Shown: positions 50,816 to 59,895 of the stretch, piece by piece
How the letters are laid out: each line of letters begins with the position of its first letter
Position numbering within the stretch: the first letter of the stretch is position 1
Assembly: GCA_020849765.1 (NCBI GenBank)
Contig: JADLAY010000043.1
Span: 1 to 64,000 of the forward strand
Direction: 5' to 3'
Origin: Anaerolineae bacterium
Lineage (GTDB): Bacteria; Chloroflexota; Anaerolineae; Aggregatilineales; Phototrophicaceae
DNA: 64,000 nt
Made by a program: the position numbers and the translations under genes
The notes under the pieces: model-generated
Told to the model about the DNA's origin: nothing
Databases searched by the model: none
The model's input: only the letters and a program-made list of their open reading frames with translations

Positions 50816-51559
50816 CTAGGCGCGCTTGGCTTTCGGCTTCTGCGTGTCCAGCATCTCGTGGACGAACAGCCCGGCCAGCGCGCCGCTCACTGGCCCCTGC
50901 AGGCCCAGGTAGACCAGCGTCCCCAGGCATGGGATGCCGTTCAGCACCCCGAAGAGGGCGCTGAGCAAGATCACGTTTAAGATGTAGCGCAGCGTGACGT
51001 CGCTCCGAGCGCGCAGCAAGCTGAGCATCCCGCCAACGTCGAAGAAGGCGCCCAGGCGCGGATCGTCGAGGAAGCGCCCCATGCCCAGCGTATGCAGCAG
51101 CAGCGCAAACGCCAGGTAGATCAGCAGGAACGGGGACAGGCACAGGATGCCGAGCATGACCGTGCTGCTCAGGTCGCCATTGCTCAGGAATGACAGGCTG
51201 GCGATGCAGCAGCCGAACAGGATCAGCGGCAGCATGTAGAGGACGAGCGCGATGAACGCCTGCGAGCCATTGTTGAAGTATTCGCTCAGGTCGATCCAGC
51301 GCGGCAGCGGATGTTGAATACCCGCGCGCAGGTTGGCGATCAGCGCCAGTTGGTAGCCGAGCAGCACGGCCCAGCCCGCCAGCCCGATCAAGAGCGGCGT
51401 CAGCAGGATCGAAAACGCGGTGACAATCGCCGCCATAGTCAGCTTGCTGACCCATTGCGGATCGTCGAAGACGATGCGGAGTGCGCTGACGAAATCCACC
51501 GGCTGAATGCTCCTCTCATCAGGGGCGACTCGCGGGTGATTATGCGCCAGTTCACCCAT
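50816..51559 (-). CDS. DUF4013 membrane protein
   Basis: The 247-residue protein shows the DUF4013 pattern: GYQLALIANLRAGIQHPLPRWIDLSEYFNNG and, later, RSDVTLRYILNVILLSALF. Five or six membrane helices are predicted. The family is found in archaea and Chloroflexota, with no function assigned. The ATG at 51557-51559 is used; a GTG two codons earlier is possible. The gene diverges from the secreted CAP-domain protein. Confidence 0.82.
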   Translation of the reverse strand: MGELAHNHPRVAPDERSIQPVDFVSALRIVFDDPQWVSKLTMAAIVTAFSILLTPLLIGLAGWAVLLGYQLALIANLRAGIQHPLPRWIDLSEYFNNGSQAFIALVLYMLPLILFGCCIASLSFLSNGDLSSTVMLGILCLSPFLLIYLAFALLLHTLGMGRFLDDPRLGAFFDVGGMLSLLRARSDVTLRYILNVILLSALFGVLNGIPCLGTLVYLGLQGPVSGALAGLFVHEMLDTQKPKAKRA

Positions 51560-51628
51560 TTGCACAATGGGCGCGATTCTGCGCTATGCTAATGATGCAC
51601 AGGGAAAAGTCTTCAGAAAGTGATAGCC

Positions 51629-52975
51629 ATGCGCCGATGGTTGTTCTGCGCGTTTTTGCTCGCTTTACTGCTAACAATTGTCCCCTTGTCGGTCACCGCA
51701 CAGCCTGAGTCCAATGCGAATGAGGCGCGTGCTCTGGTCGCAGCTTTGAATGCCTGGCGCATCGATCTGGGCCTGTCGCCGCTCAGCCCGAACCCGATTC
51801 TGGAGCGGATGGCGCTCGATCAGGCGCAGTATATTCTTGAGCAGCCACAGATTCCGAGCGGCGCGGCCATCCACACCGGCCGCAACGGCGAAGATCCGCG
51901 TGCCCGTGCCCTCTACCCGCGCTACAACTGGCCTGTCTACGGCCAACCGGAACAGCTCGTCCTCAGCGAGATCGCGTCGGCGCGCCCGAATGTGCAGGGC
52001 GCCATCAACTTCTGGCGCGGCTCGGATGTGCATAATCGGACGGTGAGCAACGGCTGGTATCGTGAGGTCGGCGTCGCCGTGCTGCCGTACCGGCTTGGGT
52101 TTGTCTATCTGGTCGTGCTCGGCAGCCAGCCGAACGTTCTGCCCGCGCTGGCGGACGTACGCTCCGGCACACTCTATCTTTCCAACGAGACTTACCCGCG
52201 CGGCCGCGGTGACTGGATTCGCAATGCCGATCAGATCCGTCTGTTCGACAGCCAGGGCCGACCGCTGGCCGATTGGCAGCCGTGGGCGGCAACGGTGATG
52301 CTGCCACAGACGAGCGGCGACAGCCTCTACGTCGTCTACAAGGCGGGCACTGCCGAGGCCGTGAGGCAGGTCAGCCTGCGCCCGCAGGATATCTTGCTGC
52401 CGCAGTATGCCGATGCCTGGCAGGGCAGTGTCGCGGTCGCCTCTGTGCCGACGAGCGCGCCCACCCTGCGCGCGACCAGCGCGGCCATGCTGGCGACGAA
52501 TACGCCCGAAGCCAACCCGACGCTCGCGCTGGTGCCGACGTCGACCACGGCCCCAATCATAGCCGGTGCCACGGCCACCACGGTCCCGACAACCAGCAGC
52601 GGATCGTCAAGCGCGCCGTCCGGGCCGACGGTGACGCTCATCTACACGCCCTCGACATTGACGATCCTGGCCGACCGAGCCGGGCTGAATTTGAGTGGCC
52701 TGGTGCTGACCAACGGCACGACCAGCATCCGCGTGGCGGCACTGCAAGCACAGTACATTCGCGGCACCATCCAATCGTTCGGCGCACGTGACTGCCTGTT
52801 CGTCACCATCGACCGCGCCATCACCTCGCCGACGGCAAGCTGCGGGTTCACCAGCACGACTTTCTACGAGGCGTCGCGCGCGGTCTGGCGCAACGACTTC
52901 CGCGTCGAGCGCAATGGTGAGGTCGCCGCGACCTGCCGCGCCACGGAGGGGCGCTGTGTTGTCCCGATGAGTTAG
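51629..52975 (+). CDS. Secreted CAP-domain (SCP/PR-1-like) protein
   Basis: A 448-residue exported protein: a Sec signal peptide (1-25, with MRRWLFCAFLLALLL), a CAP domain (about 30-165; ALVAALNAWRIDLGLSPL, then AAIHTGRNGE, then VGVAVLPYRLGFVYLVVLG), a middle strand-rich part, a Pro/Thr/Ala-rich linker (about 275-330), and a C-terminal domain with four Cys. The CAP His/Glu tetrad is only partly visible, so the cavity may be degenerate. The ATG at 51629 fits the signal peptide start. It converges within 2 bp on the next gene. Confidence 0.82.
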   Translation: MRRWLFCAFLLALLLTIVPLSVTAQPESNANEARALVAALNAWRIDLGLSPLSPNPILERMALDQAQYILEQPQIPSGAAIHTGRNGEDPRARALYPRYNWPVYGQPEQLVLSEIASARPNVQGAINFWRGSDVHNRTVSNGWYREVGVAVLPYRLGFVYLVVLGSQPNVLPALADVRSGTLYLSNETYPRGRGDWIRNADQIRLFDSQGRPLADWQPWAATVMLPQTSGDSLYVVYKAGTAEAVRQVSLRPQDILLPQYADAWQGSVAVASVPTSAPTLRATSAAMLATNTPEANPTLALVPTSTTAPIIAGATATTVPTTSSGSSSAPSGPTVTLIYTPSTLTILADRAGLNLSGLVLTNGTTSIRVAALQAQYIRGTIQSFGARDCLFVTIDRAITSPTASCGFTSTTFYEASRAVWRNDFRVERNGEVAATCRATEGRCVVPMS

Positions 52976-52977
52976 CG

Positions 52978-54354
52978 CTAGCTGGCGCGCTTCCAGGTGC
53001 CGTCGACCAGCCGGAAGACGACCTGCTCTTCGCGGGTCGAGCCGTCGGTGCCGAGCACGATCGTGCGCGCAAACAGCGCCGGATTGCCCACCTCGTCGAC
53101 ACCGCGCGTCACGTCGGAGACGAGCAGCCGTGTGCCGCGCGCGGCTTCTTCGAAGCGGCTGAAGGCGGCATCGCGCACGGCAATGTCGTTGAGATCGTAG
53201 AGCGCCAGGAAATGCGTATCGTCGCGCGCGGCGATCAGTTCCTGTTCCAGCGTCAGCCGCCAGGTCAGGAAGTCGCGCCAGTCGATCTCGAGATCGGCGA
53301 TGCTGGGGACTCCGGCGGCCTGCGCCATAACGGCGACGTTCGCCTCCGGCGTCATCTGTGCCAGCAAGCGCCCGACAACATCATCCCCATAGCGCGCGGT
53401 CAGCGTGTCGATGCTGTAGGTGTTGATCTCGACACCGCTGAAGCGTTTGGTCAGCCATGAGGCGATCACCTGGCGCAGATAATAGGCATCGGCGGGATAG
53501 ATCGGCTCCAGACCATTGCTCACGGTCGTCGTCAGTTGCTCGGCCAGCAGCCCGGCGACAGCCAGGCGGTTCTCCGGCTGCCAGATCGCATCCATACGCA
53601 CCGGCTGCAGGAAGGGCGAGGCGATGCGCATGTGCCACGGCTCGTCCGGCAGCCAGCCGGGCTGCACTGATTCATCGGGCAGGATGTTGACCACGAGCTG
53701 CGGAATCTGTGCGCAGTTCAAGGCCTGGCAACCGGCATTTAGCCAGGCGGGCAGCGATGCCGCCAGCTCTTGCGCGAACGGCTCGTCAACCGACCAGTAA
53801 CGAATCGCGAGCTGATCGTTTTCGAGCATGCGCTCGTCGCCCCAGAAGGTGTAATCCGGCGGCACGTGGCGCCAGCCATCGTCAAAGCGCCAGTAGAACC
53901 AGACACGCGCATACTGAGCGCCGTTGATGATCTCCTCGACCAGCACACGGCCACGCGGCCCGTCGATTTGGGTGTCGAGCACGCGCCCGCTCAGGACGAG
54001 ATTCGGCTGCTGCTTGAGCGCCTGATAATCGTCATAAAGCTGCTGCTGGCTCTGGAGCCAGGACTCGCTGTCACTGCGCTGTATGTTGGTGAAGCCGCTG
54101 CGATCGCCAATGCGCACAGCAGCCACTTCGTTTTCGACCGTATCGAGCAGATTCTGGCGGAAGATCTCGTCGACTTGCTGCAAACGCAGCATCACCAGCC
54201 CGACGATGCTCGCGCCGATGATGACCAGCAATACGGTAAACAGGATGATGCGGCGCAAGGCGCGGCGGCGCCGTTTGGCGGCTTCCGGGTCTTCGCCGAC
54301 GCTTTGCAAGCGCTCGCGCTCGCTTTCAATTTCCCAATCCAGCCGGATTCCCAT
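52978..54354 (-). CDS. Large bitopic membrane protein of unknown function
   Basis: A 458-residue protein: a basic cytoplasmic segment (GEDPEAAKRRRRALRRI), one membrane helix (about 36-57), then an extracytoplasmic domain of about 400 residues. That domain contains an NTF2-like start (LLDTVENEVAAVRIGDRSGF), WFYWRFDDGWRHV and, later, a peptidase-MA-like pattern (AVAGLLAEQLTTTVSNGL) but no HExxH. I cannot name a family. It faces the CAP-domain gene and may belong to the same envelope function. Confidence 0.6.
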   Translation of the reverse strand: MGIRLDWEIESERERLQSVGEDPEAAKRRRRALRRIILFTVLLVIIGASIVGLVMLRLQQVDEIFRQNLLDTVENEVAAVRIGDRSGFTNIQRSDSESWLQSQQQLYDDYQALKQQPNLVLSGRVLDTQIDGPRGRVLVEEIINGAQYARVWFYWRFDDGWRHVPPDYTFWGDERMLENDQLAIRYWSVDEPFAQELAASLPAWLNAGCQALNCAQIPQLVVNILPDESVQPGWLPDEPWHMRIASPFLQPVRMDAIWQPENRLAVAGLLAEQLTTTVSNGLEPIYPADAYYLRQVIASWLTKRFSGVEINTYSIDTLTARYGDDVVGRLLAQMTPEANVAVMAQAAGVPSIADLEIDWRDFLTWRLTLEQELIAARDDTHFLALYDLNDIAVRDAAFSRFEEAARGTRLLVSDVTRGVDEVGNPALFARTIVLGTDGSTREEQVVFRLVDGTWKRAS

Positions 54355-54499
54355 AATTCCGTTCCATCATCAAACGACATCTCTTATTGAACCACAGACA
54401 CCGACGACAAACCAAGGCGATTTGTGTCCTCTGTCGTGGATCGGCGTCATGCGGGGTTACGATGTGGCCGCGGGTCTCAGTGGGCAGGCGCCCATCGGT

Positions 54500-55246
54500 T
54501 CAGACCTCGAACACGTCACCGGCGAGCACCCGGCGCAGCGCGCCGCTCTCCAGGCGCAGCAGGAGCGCGCCCTCCGCCGTCACGTCCTCGGCGACGCCTT
54601 GCAAGGCGCCATCGTGCCCGGCCACCTGCACGCGCCCACCGAGCGCCAGCCTAACTCGCCACGCCTGATACAACGCCGCTTGACCGAGCCGCGCCCGCCA
54701 GCGGTCGACGCTCGCCAGCAGCCGCGTGAGCGTATCGAGGGCACTGACCTCACTTGCCATCTGCCTGGAAAGGCTGGTGGCGGTGTGCTCGAACGGCGTA
54801 CCGTTGAAATCGACCTTGAGGTTGAAGCCGATGCCGAGCACGGCCCCGCTCAGCCGATCCCCATTCCAGGCCGCCTCCGGCAGCACACCGCTGATCTTGC
54901 GCCCATTGACGCGCACGTCGTTCGGCCACTTGATATCTGCGTTGCCGACGCCGTAGGACTCGACCAGCTCGCACACGGCCAGCGCGCCGAGCATCGTCAA
55001 CTGCGGCAGATGCGCCGGGTGTGGACGCAGGACGATCGAGAGCAGCAGGGCGCTGCCGGGCGGCGCGTGCCAGATGCGCCCCAGCCGACCGCGGCCTCGC
55101 GTCTGCTCGTCGGTGATGACGACGGCGCCATCGGGCGCGCCATCGGCCAGCCAGGCGAGCGCGTCGTCGTTGCTGCTGCCTGTGCGCGGGAGGTAGCGCA
55201 CCGCGCGCGGCGCCAGCGCCTGAGTGAGCGATTCTTGAGTGAACAT
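54500..55246 (-). CDS. birA: Biotin-[acetyl-CoA-carboxylase] ligase, monofunctional
   Basis: The 248-residue ligase attaches biotin to acyl-CoA carboxylase carrier protein. It begins YLPRTGSSNDDALAWL, then has the ATP/biotin loop EQTRGRGRLGRIWHAPPGSALLLSIVL (GRGRxGR), KWPNDVRVNGRKISGVL and the C-terminal SH3-like part. It has no N-terminal HTH domain, so it is a group I enzyme without repressor function. The ATG 55244-55246 is chosen; a longer frame upstream overlaps the start of the divergent HIT gene and shows no motif. Confidence 0.92.
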   Translation of the reverse strand: MFTQESLTQALAPRAVRYLPRTGSSNDDALAWLADGAPDGAVVITDEQTRGRGRLGRIWHAPPGSALLLSIVLRPHPAHLPQLTMLGALAVCELVESYGVGNADIKWPNDVRVNGRKISGVLPEAAWNGDRLSGAVLGIGFNLKVDFNGTPFEHTATSLSRQMASEVSALDTLTRLLASVDRWRARLGQAALYQAWRVRLALGGRVQVAGHDGALQGVAEDVTAEGALLLRLESGALRRVLAGDVFEV

Positions 55247-55387
55247 GCGCAAGATTGTACTGGCGATGCCAACGGCGCGGAAGATCGAGTGGGCATAGCG
55301 GCGGGCAGCAGTCGGCTGCAATGACGTGGGAAATTCACCTGACGGATGACTGGCGAGGCGCGCACGTTTGCGCTTCAATTGTGGACT

Positions 55388-55873
55388 ATGAAACACCTAT
55401 GGGCACCCTGGCGAATGGCTTACATACGCGGCGATAAGCACCCGGCGGATGGCTGCATCTTCTGCAACAAAGTGCTGGCGGACGACGCAGAGGAACAGAT
55501 CATCGCGCGCTCACGTTTCGTCTACGTGACGCTCAACCGCTACCCTTACAACAACGGGCACCTGATGGTCGTGCCCTACGAGCACGTCGAGTCGCAGGAG
55601 ATGCTGACGACCGAAGCGCTGACCGACCTCATGCTGACGATCAACCGTTCGCTCGCGGCGCTGCGCGCGGTCTACAACCCGCAGGCGTTCAATATCGGCG
55701 CGAATCTGGGCGCAGCGGCGGGCGCGGGCATTGCCGATCACTTTCACTTCCACATCGTGCCGCGCTGGCAGGGCGACTCCAACTTCATGACCGCCGTCGG
55801 CGACACGCGCGTGATTCCCGCCAGTCTCGACGACACCTACCGTGACCTCCGCGCCGCATGGGAGAAGTTGTGA
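55388..55873 (+). CDS. HIT-family hydrolase/AP4A phosphorylase-like protein
   Basis: A 161-residue HIT-domain protein starting MKHLWAPWRMAYI with CIFCNK, as in Ap4A hydrolase/phosphorylase-type bacterial HIT proteins. The catalytic triad is HFHFHIVPRW, near residue 125. LNRYPYNNGHLMVVP is the substrate-binding part. The two Cys with His residues may bind zinc. It diverges from birA. The substrate is probably a dinucleoside polyphosphate or AMP conjugate. Confidence 0.9.
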   Translation: MKHLWAPWRMAYIRGDKHPADGCIFCNKVLADDAEEQIIARSRFVYVTLNRYPYNNGHLMVVPYEHVESQEMLTTEALTDLMLTINRSLAALRAVYNPQAFNIGANLGAAAGAGIADHFHFHIVPRWQGDSNFMTAVGDTRVIPASLDDTYRDLRAAWEKL

Positions 55874-55911
55874 TTGGTAGAGTCTTGAGTATTGAACTGG
55901 CGGTAGGGATC

Positions 55912-56322
55912 TTAATCCGGCACAGCTTCCCAATCCTCAAGCTTCAAATCGTTGATGCGCTCGAACTCACGCGTATTGTGGGTCACAAGCGTTAGCTTGT
56001 TTGCCAGGGCGATAGCTGCAATGAGGAGATCGTTCGCCCCGATGGGTGTTCCCGCGAGTTCGAGCAATGCGCGAATACGACCGTAGACGAGAGCGCAGTC
56101 ATCGTCAGAAGGCAACGAAACAAAGCGATCGGCAAAGGCGCGCTGCTTGGCGAGTGATTGTGCTGGTGTCTGGCTTTTCATCGCTCCAGCGTAGAGTTCC
56201 GCTTTCACGACCGAACACAAAGCGATTTCAGTTTCTGGTATAGCTTTCAGGTGGCTTGTGATGGAATCTGATCGTCGGTTGAGATGCCGGATGCAGGTAT
56301 TGGTGTCAAGCAGGTACTTCAT
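55912..56322 (-). CDS. vapC: VapC-type PIN-domain ribonuclease toxin
   Basis: A 136-residue PIN-domain toxin. Conserved acidic residues lie in LLDTNTCIRHL (first Asp), SVVKAELYAGA (Glu) and GANDLLIAAIAL (Asp), with HNTREFERI at the end. VapC toxins cut tRNA or rRNA. Its ATG overlaps the stop of the upstream antitoxin gene (ATGA), the usual arrangement. It is on the strand opposite the HIT gene and ends 38 bp past it. Confidence 0.9.
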   Translation of the reverse strand: MKYLLDTNTCIRHLNRRSDSITSHLKAIPETEIALCSVVKAELYAGAMKSQTPAQSLAKQRAFADRFVSLPSDDDCALVYGRIRALLELAGTPIGANDLLIAAIALANKLTLVTHNTREFERINDLKLEDWEAVPD

Positions 56323-56546
56323 TCCAGCGGCTCGCGTTCTTCAAGCGGGAGCTGAGTGGGACGCTCGAGCGGGTGATCTGCAAGGCTGCCCGCTGTTCGC
56401 TCAATGAATTCGTCCCACGGCATTCGCCGATAAGCTTCGGCTTGCAGGTCGTGTTGCATGACCGCGCTGAGATACTCGATCAGACGGGCTTTTTCCGCCA
56501 ACGTCAGCCGCTCGGCGGCGCTGACTGCTTCTTCATATGTCGTCAT
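56319..56546 (-). CDS. vapB: VapB-like antitoxin
   Basis: A 75-residue partner of VapC. The N-terminus is helical (TTYEEAVSAAERLTLAEKARLIEYLSA-like pattern) and the C-terminus is rich in Pro, Glu and Leu (PTQLPLEEREPLE) as in antitoxin tails that wrap the PIN toxin. The helical part recalls the DUF2281/PHD-type addiction proteins rather than a SpoVT/AbrB fold. The ATG at 56546 has GAGG upstream; ATGs further upstream are possible. Antitoxin and toxin overlap by 4 bp. Confidence 0.72.
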   Translation of the reverse strand: MTTYEEAVSAAERLTLAEKARLIEYLSAVMQHDLQAEAYRRMPWDEFIERTAGSLADHPLERPTQLPLEEREPLE

Positions 56547-56709
56547 TTGTCTCTGCCTCATCAGCCCTCTCGCCTCTTTTATTGTAGCAGCACTTGTGTG
56601 CACGGGATGCATTCCTCGTCTGACTCAGACCTCCTCATCTCCAACAACCGAATCCGCGTTAGAATAAAGACAATTACATCTGCAAAATAGTCTTTGAAGC
56701 ACAATCCTC

Positions 56710-58368
56710 ATGAGCGAACAGACTTATGATTACGTCGTGGTGGGCGCCGGCTTTGGCGGCAGTGTCTCCGCCCTGCGCCTGAGCGAGAAGGGCTACAGCG
56801 TCCTGGTGCTCGAACGCGGCAAGCGCTTTCGCGATCAGGACTTCCCGCGCAGCAACTGGAACCTGTTCAAATACCTCTGGCTGCCGGTTGCACGCTGCTT
56901 CGGCATTCAAGAGATCAGCTTCATGAACGATATCATGGTGCTGCATGGCAGCGGCGTCGGCGGCGGCAGCCTGGTCTGGGCCAACGTCGCCATGGAGCCG
57001 AGTGACTATCTGTTTGAAGCACCCGGCTGGCGTCACCTGGCCGATTGGAAGGCGATTCTCCAGCCGCATTACGCGACCGCCCGGCGGATGCTCGGCGTCG
57101 CGCCCAATCCGTTCGAGACGCCCGCCGACCGTGTGCTCAAATCGATCGCCAGGGAGCACGAACGCTCACACACCTTCCGCACGACCGACGTGGCTGTCTT
57201 CTTCGGCGAGCCGGGCGAGACGGTGCCCGATCCATATTTCGGCGGCGCAGGCCCGGCGCGCGCAGGATGCACCGGCTGCGGCGGCTGCATGGTCGGCTGC
57301 CGTTACAACGCCAAGAACACACTGGAAAAGAACTACCTTTACTTCGCGGAGAAGCGCGGCGCCGAGCTTCGCGCCGAATCCGAAGTGCGCGATATTCGCC
57401 CACTGCCAGAGGGACAGCCCGACGGCGCGCGCTATGAAGTCATCTACCGGCGCAGCACGTCGGCGCCCGTGGCCGGGCGTCCGCGCGTCGTGCGGGCGCG
57501 CAACGTGGTTGTCGCAGCGCATGCGCTCGGCACCATGCGTCTGCTTTTCCGCTGTCGTGACGTCCATCGCTCGCTGCCGAAGATCTCGCGCCAGTTGGGG
57601 ACGAATGTGCGCACGAACAGCGAGGCGCTGGTCGGCTCGACCAGTTGGGACGGGGAGACGGATTACTCGACCGGCCCGGCAATCACGTCGATCTTCGCCC
57701 TGGACGACGTGACGCAGGTCGAGCCGGTGCGCTACCCGCACGGATCGTCGTTCATGCGCATGCTCGCCATCCCGATGATCGAGCACGCCCAGTCGCGGCT
57801 GGCGCGCACGTGGCGCACGCTCTGGCGCGGCGTTACGCATCCGCTCGAATTCCTCTACGCCAAGTTCTTCGCCCAATGGGCCCGCCGCTCGACCATCCTG
57901 CTGATCATGCAGACCGAAGAAAGCACGCTGCGCGTTCATCCGGGCCGCAACCTGTTCACCTTCTTCCGCCGCGGGCTGGTCTCGGAACTGCCGGAGGGTG
58001 TTTCGCTCTCGCCGGAGATGGGCATGGTGCAGCGGCTGACGCGGCGCTTCGCCCAACTGACGCGCGGCATCCCGCAGGACACTATCCCGGAGACGTTCCT
58101 CGGCATTCCGGCGACGGCGCATCTGATCGGCGGCTGCCCGATGGGCGAGAGCGACGCCGACGGCGTGGTCGATAAATACTGCCGCGTCTTCAACTATCCC
58201 GGCCTCTACGTGATCGACGGCTCGATCATCCCGGCCAATCCCGGTGTCAATCCCAGCCTGACCATCACCGCGCTGGCCGAATATGCCATGAGCCACATCG
58301 AAGCTCGTGACGGCAGACAGGTGCAGCATCCGATCGGCATCGGCGATCGAGCCGCGACGACACGCTGA
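56710..58368 (+). CDS. GMC oxidoreductase, cholesterol-oxidase-like
   Basis: A 552-residue FAD-dependent GMC oxidoreductase. It begins YDYVVVGAGFGGSVSALRL, continues with HGSGVGGGSLVWANV and has the C-terminal IGGCPMGESDADGVVDKYC-like stretch then VNPSLTITALAEYAM. A Cys cluster CTGCGGCMVGC near residue 195 (spacing 2-2-3) matches that of mycobacterial-type cholesterol oxidase homologues and could bind a 4Fe-4S cluster. The substrate is probably a sterol-like or other hydrophobic alcohol. No signal peptide is seen. The thiolase gene follows after 130 bp. Confidence 0.87.
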   Translation: MSEQTYDYVVVGAGFGGSVSALRLSEKGYSVLVLERGKRFRDQDFPRSNWNLFKYLWLPVARCFGIQEISFMNDIMVLHGSGVGGGSLVWANVAMEPSDYLFEAPGWRHLADWKAILQPHYATARRMLGVAPNPFETPADRVLKSIAREHERSHTFRTTDVAVFFGEPGETVPDPYFGGAGPARAGCTGCGGCMVGCRYNAKNTLEKNYLYFAEKRGAELRAESEVRDIRPLPEGQPDGARYEVIYRRSTSAPVAGRPRVVRARNVVVAAHALGTMRLLFRCRDVHRSLPKISRQLGTNVRTNSEALVGSTSWDGETDYSTGPAITSIFALDDVTQVEPVRYPHGSSFMRMLAIPMIEHAQSRLARTWRTLWRGVTHPLEFLYAKFFAQWARRSTILLIMQTEESTLRVHPGRNLFTFFRRGLVSELPEGVSLSPEMGMVQRLTRRFAQLTRGIPQDTIPETFLGIPATAHLIGGCPMGESDADGVVDKYCRVFNYPGLYVIDGSIIPANPGVNPSLTITALAEYAMSHIEARDGRQVQHPIGIGDRAATTR

Positions 58369-58459
58369 GGCGACCGCTCGCAAACGCTTCGTTTGTTTGG
58401 CGCTTGTGAAATTTGTGATTATTCGTCTTTTGTGCCATCGTAATGTTGATGGCGTCTAA

Positions 58460-58472
58460 TAAGTATTACTTA
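58460..58472. promoter_or_regulatory. Palindrome TAAGT-ATT-ACTTA upstream of the thiolase gene
   Basis: A perfect 5-3-5 inverted repeat in an A/T-rich stretch, 26 bp before the thiolase ATG and just before its AGGAG site. It could be a repressor operator; the regulator is unknown. Confidence 0.4.
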
Positions 58473-58498
58473 AAATAACACTTGCTAGGAGACTTACG

Positions 58499-59710
58499 AT
58501 GCAGAACGGGACATCGGCACAGGACGCGGTCATCCTGAGCGCAGCACGCACGCCGCAGGGCAGGTTCCTGGGCGCGTTGTCGTCGTTGAGCGCCGCCGAG
58601 CTTGGCCGCATCGCCTATCGAGCCGCGCTTGACCGCAGCGGTATCGATCCCTTCGATTTGAGTGAGATCATCGTCGGCAATGTCGTCAGCGCTGGGGTCG
58701 GCCAGGCCTTGCCCCGCCAGATCAGCATCGGCGCGGGCATGCCGGAGCAGATCGGCGGGCTGGCTATCAACAAGGTCTGCGGCAGCGGGCTTAAGACGGC
58801 CATGCTGGCGTCGAGCGCCATTCGGGCTGGCGACGGCGAGGCCTATCTGGTTGGCGGCGTCGAGAGCATGAGCAACGCGCCTTTCCTGGTCGATGGGCAT
58901 CGCCAGGGGCACAAGTACGGCCATTCGACTCTGCGCGATTCGCTCCAGAGCGACGGACTCTGGTGCTCGCTGTGCGATTGGGGCATGGGCAATGCGGCGG
59001 AGTTCATCGCTCGCCAGCTCGAAATCCAGCGTGCAGACATGGATCTGTTTGCCTACGAGAGCCACATGAAAGCCCTGGCTGCGACCCGTGCGGGCAAGTT
59101 CCGCGCCGAGATCGTGCCGGTGACCGTCCCCACGCGCAAGGGCGCCATCATCATCGAGGATGACGAACCGATCCGCGCCGAGACGACGGTCGAATCGCTC
59201 GCCAGCCTCAAGCCCGCCTTCGAAGACGATGGCCGGGTGACGGCGGGCAACGCGCCGGGCATGAACGATGGTGCCGCCGCGCTCGTCGTCACGAGCCAGG
59301 CCTATGCTGAGCGCGCGGGCAAACAGCCGCTGGCGCGCATCGTCTCCTACGGGCAGGCGGCGGTCGAACCGGCCTGGATCTTCTACGCGCCGGTCAAAGC
59401 GATCCCGATCGCACTGGCGAAGGCGGGTTGGACGGTCGACGACGTCGATCTGTTCGAGATCAACGAGGCATTTGCCGCGCAGGTGCTGGCGGATGTCAAG
59501 GGCCTCGGTCGCGAGGGCCACGCCATCCCGGCGGAGAAGCTCAATGTTCACGGCGGTGCAATCGCGCTCGGCCATCCGCTCGGTGCCAGCGGCGCGCGCG
59601 TGCTGATCACCCTTGTCCACGCGCTGCGCGACCGCGGCATGAAGCGTGGTGTGGCGGCGTTGTGCCTGGGCGGTGCGGAAGCGGTCGCCATGTGCGTCGA
59701 GGTGATGTAG
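58499..59710 (+). CDS. Acetyl-CoA acetyltransferase (thiolase)
   Basis: A 403-residue biosynthetic or degradative thiolase. The acyl-carrying Cys is in [12 protein letters not shown] (near 98), the His in [19 protein letters not shown] (near 358), and the second Cys in [12 protein letters not shown]. The last motif is normally CIGGGQG, so Gly-to-Ala and Gln-to-Glu changes flank the active-site Cys, which may alter substrate choice. A strong AGGAG precedes the ATG. It lies alone, next to the GMC oxidoreductase, and would serve fatty-acid or isoprenoid metabolism. Confidence 0.92.
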   Translation: MQNGTSAQDAVILSAARTPQGRFLGALSSLSAAELGRIAYRAALDRSGIDPFDLSEIIVGNVVSAGVGQALPRQISIGAGMPEQIGGLAINKVCGSGLKTAMLASSAIRAGDGEAYLVGGVESMSNAPFLVDGHRQGHKYGHSTLRDSLQSDGLWCSLCDWGMGNAAEFIARQLEIQRADMDLFAYESHMKALAATRAGKFRAEIVPVTVPTRKGAIIIEDDEPIRAETTVESLASLKPAFEDDGRVTAGNAPGMNDGAAALVVTSQAYAERAGKQPLARIVSYGQAAVEPAWIFYAPVKAIPIALAKAGWTVDDVDLFEINEAFAAQVLADVKGLGREGHAIPAEKLNVHGGAIALGHPLGASGARVLITLVHALRDRGMKRGVAALCLGGAEAVAMCVEVM

Positions 59711-59823
59711 CCCACAGACCATCGGGGCGCGGCGGGGCGAATTTCATCCCGCCGATTGTTCATCCTGGCACAACCGTGTCTTGACACTCCCATGGCCGTT
59801 TGCTACCATTTTCGTGCTCATCT

Positions 59824-59895
59824 TCCACAGTAGCTCAACGGCAGAGCAACCGGCTGTTAACCGGTGGGTTCCAGGTTCGAATCCTGGCTGTGGAG
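59824..59895 (+). tRNA. tRNA-Asn (GUU), integration site
   Basis: The acceptor TCCACAG pairs with CTGTGGA, the anticodon loop CTGTTAA gives GTT, and the T arm is CCAGGTTCGAATCCTGG. CCA is not encoded. The serine recombinase gene on the minus strand runs into it and uses its antisense sequence as its last 20 codons, suggesting that an element integrated at the tRNA 3' end. Confidence 0.95.
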
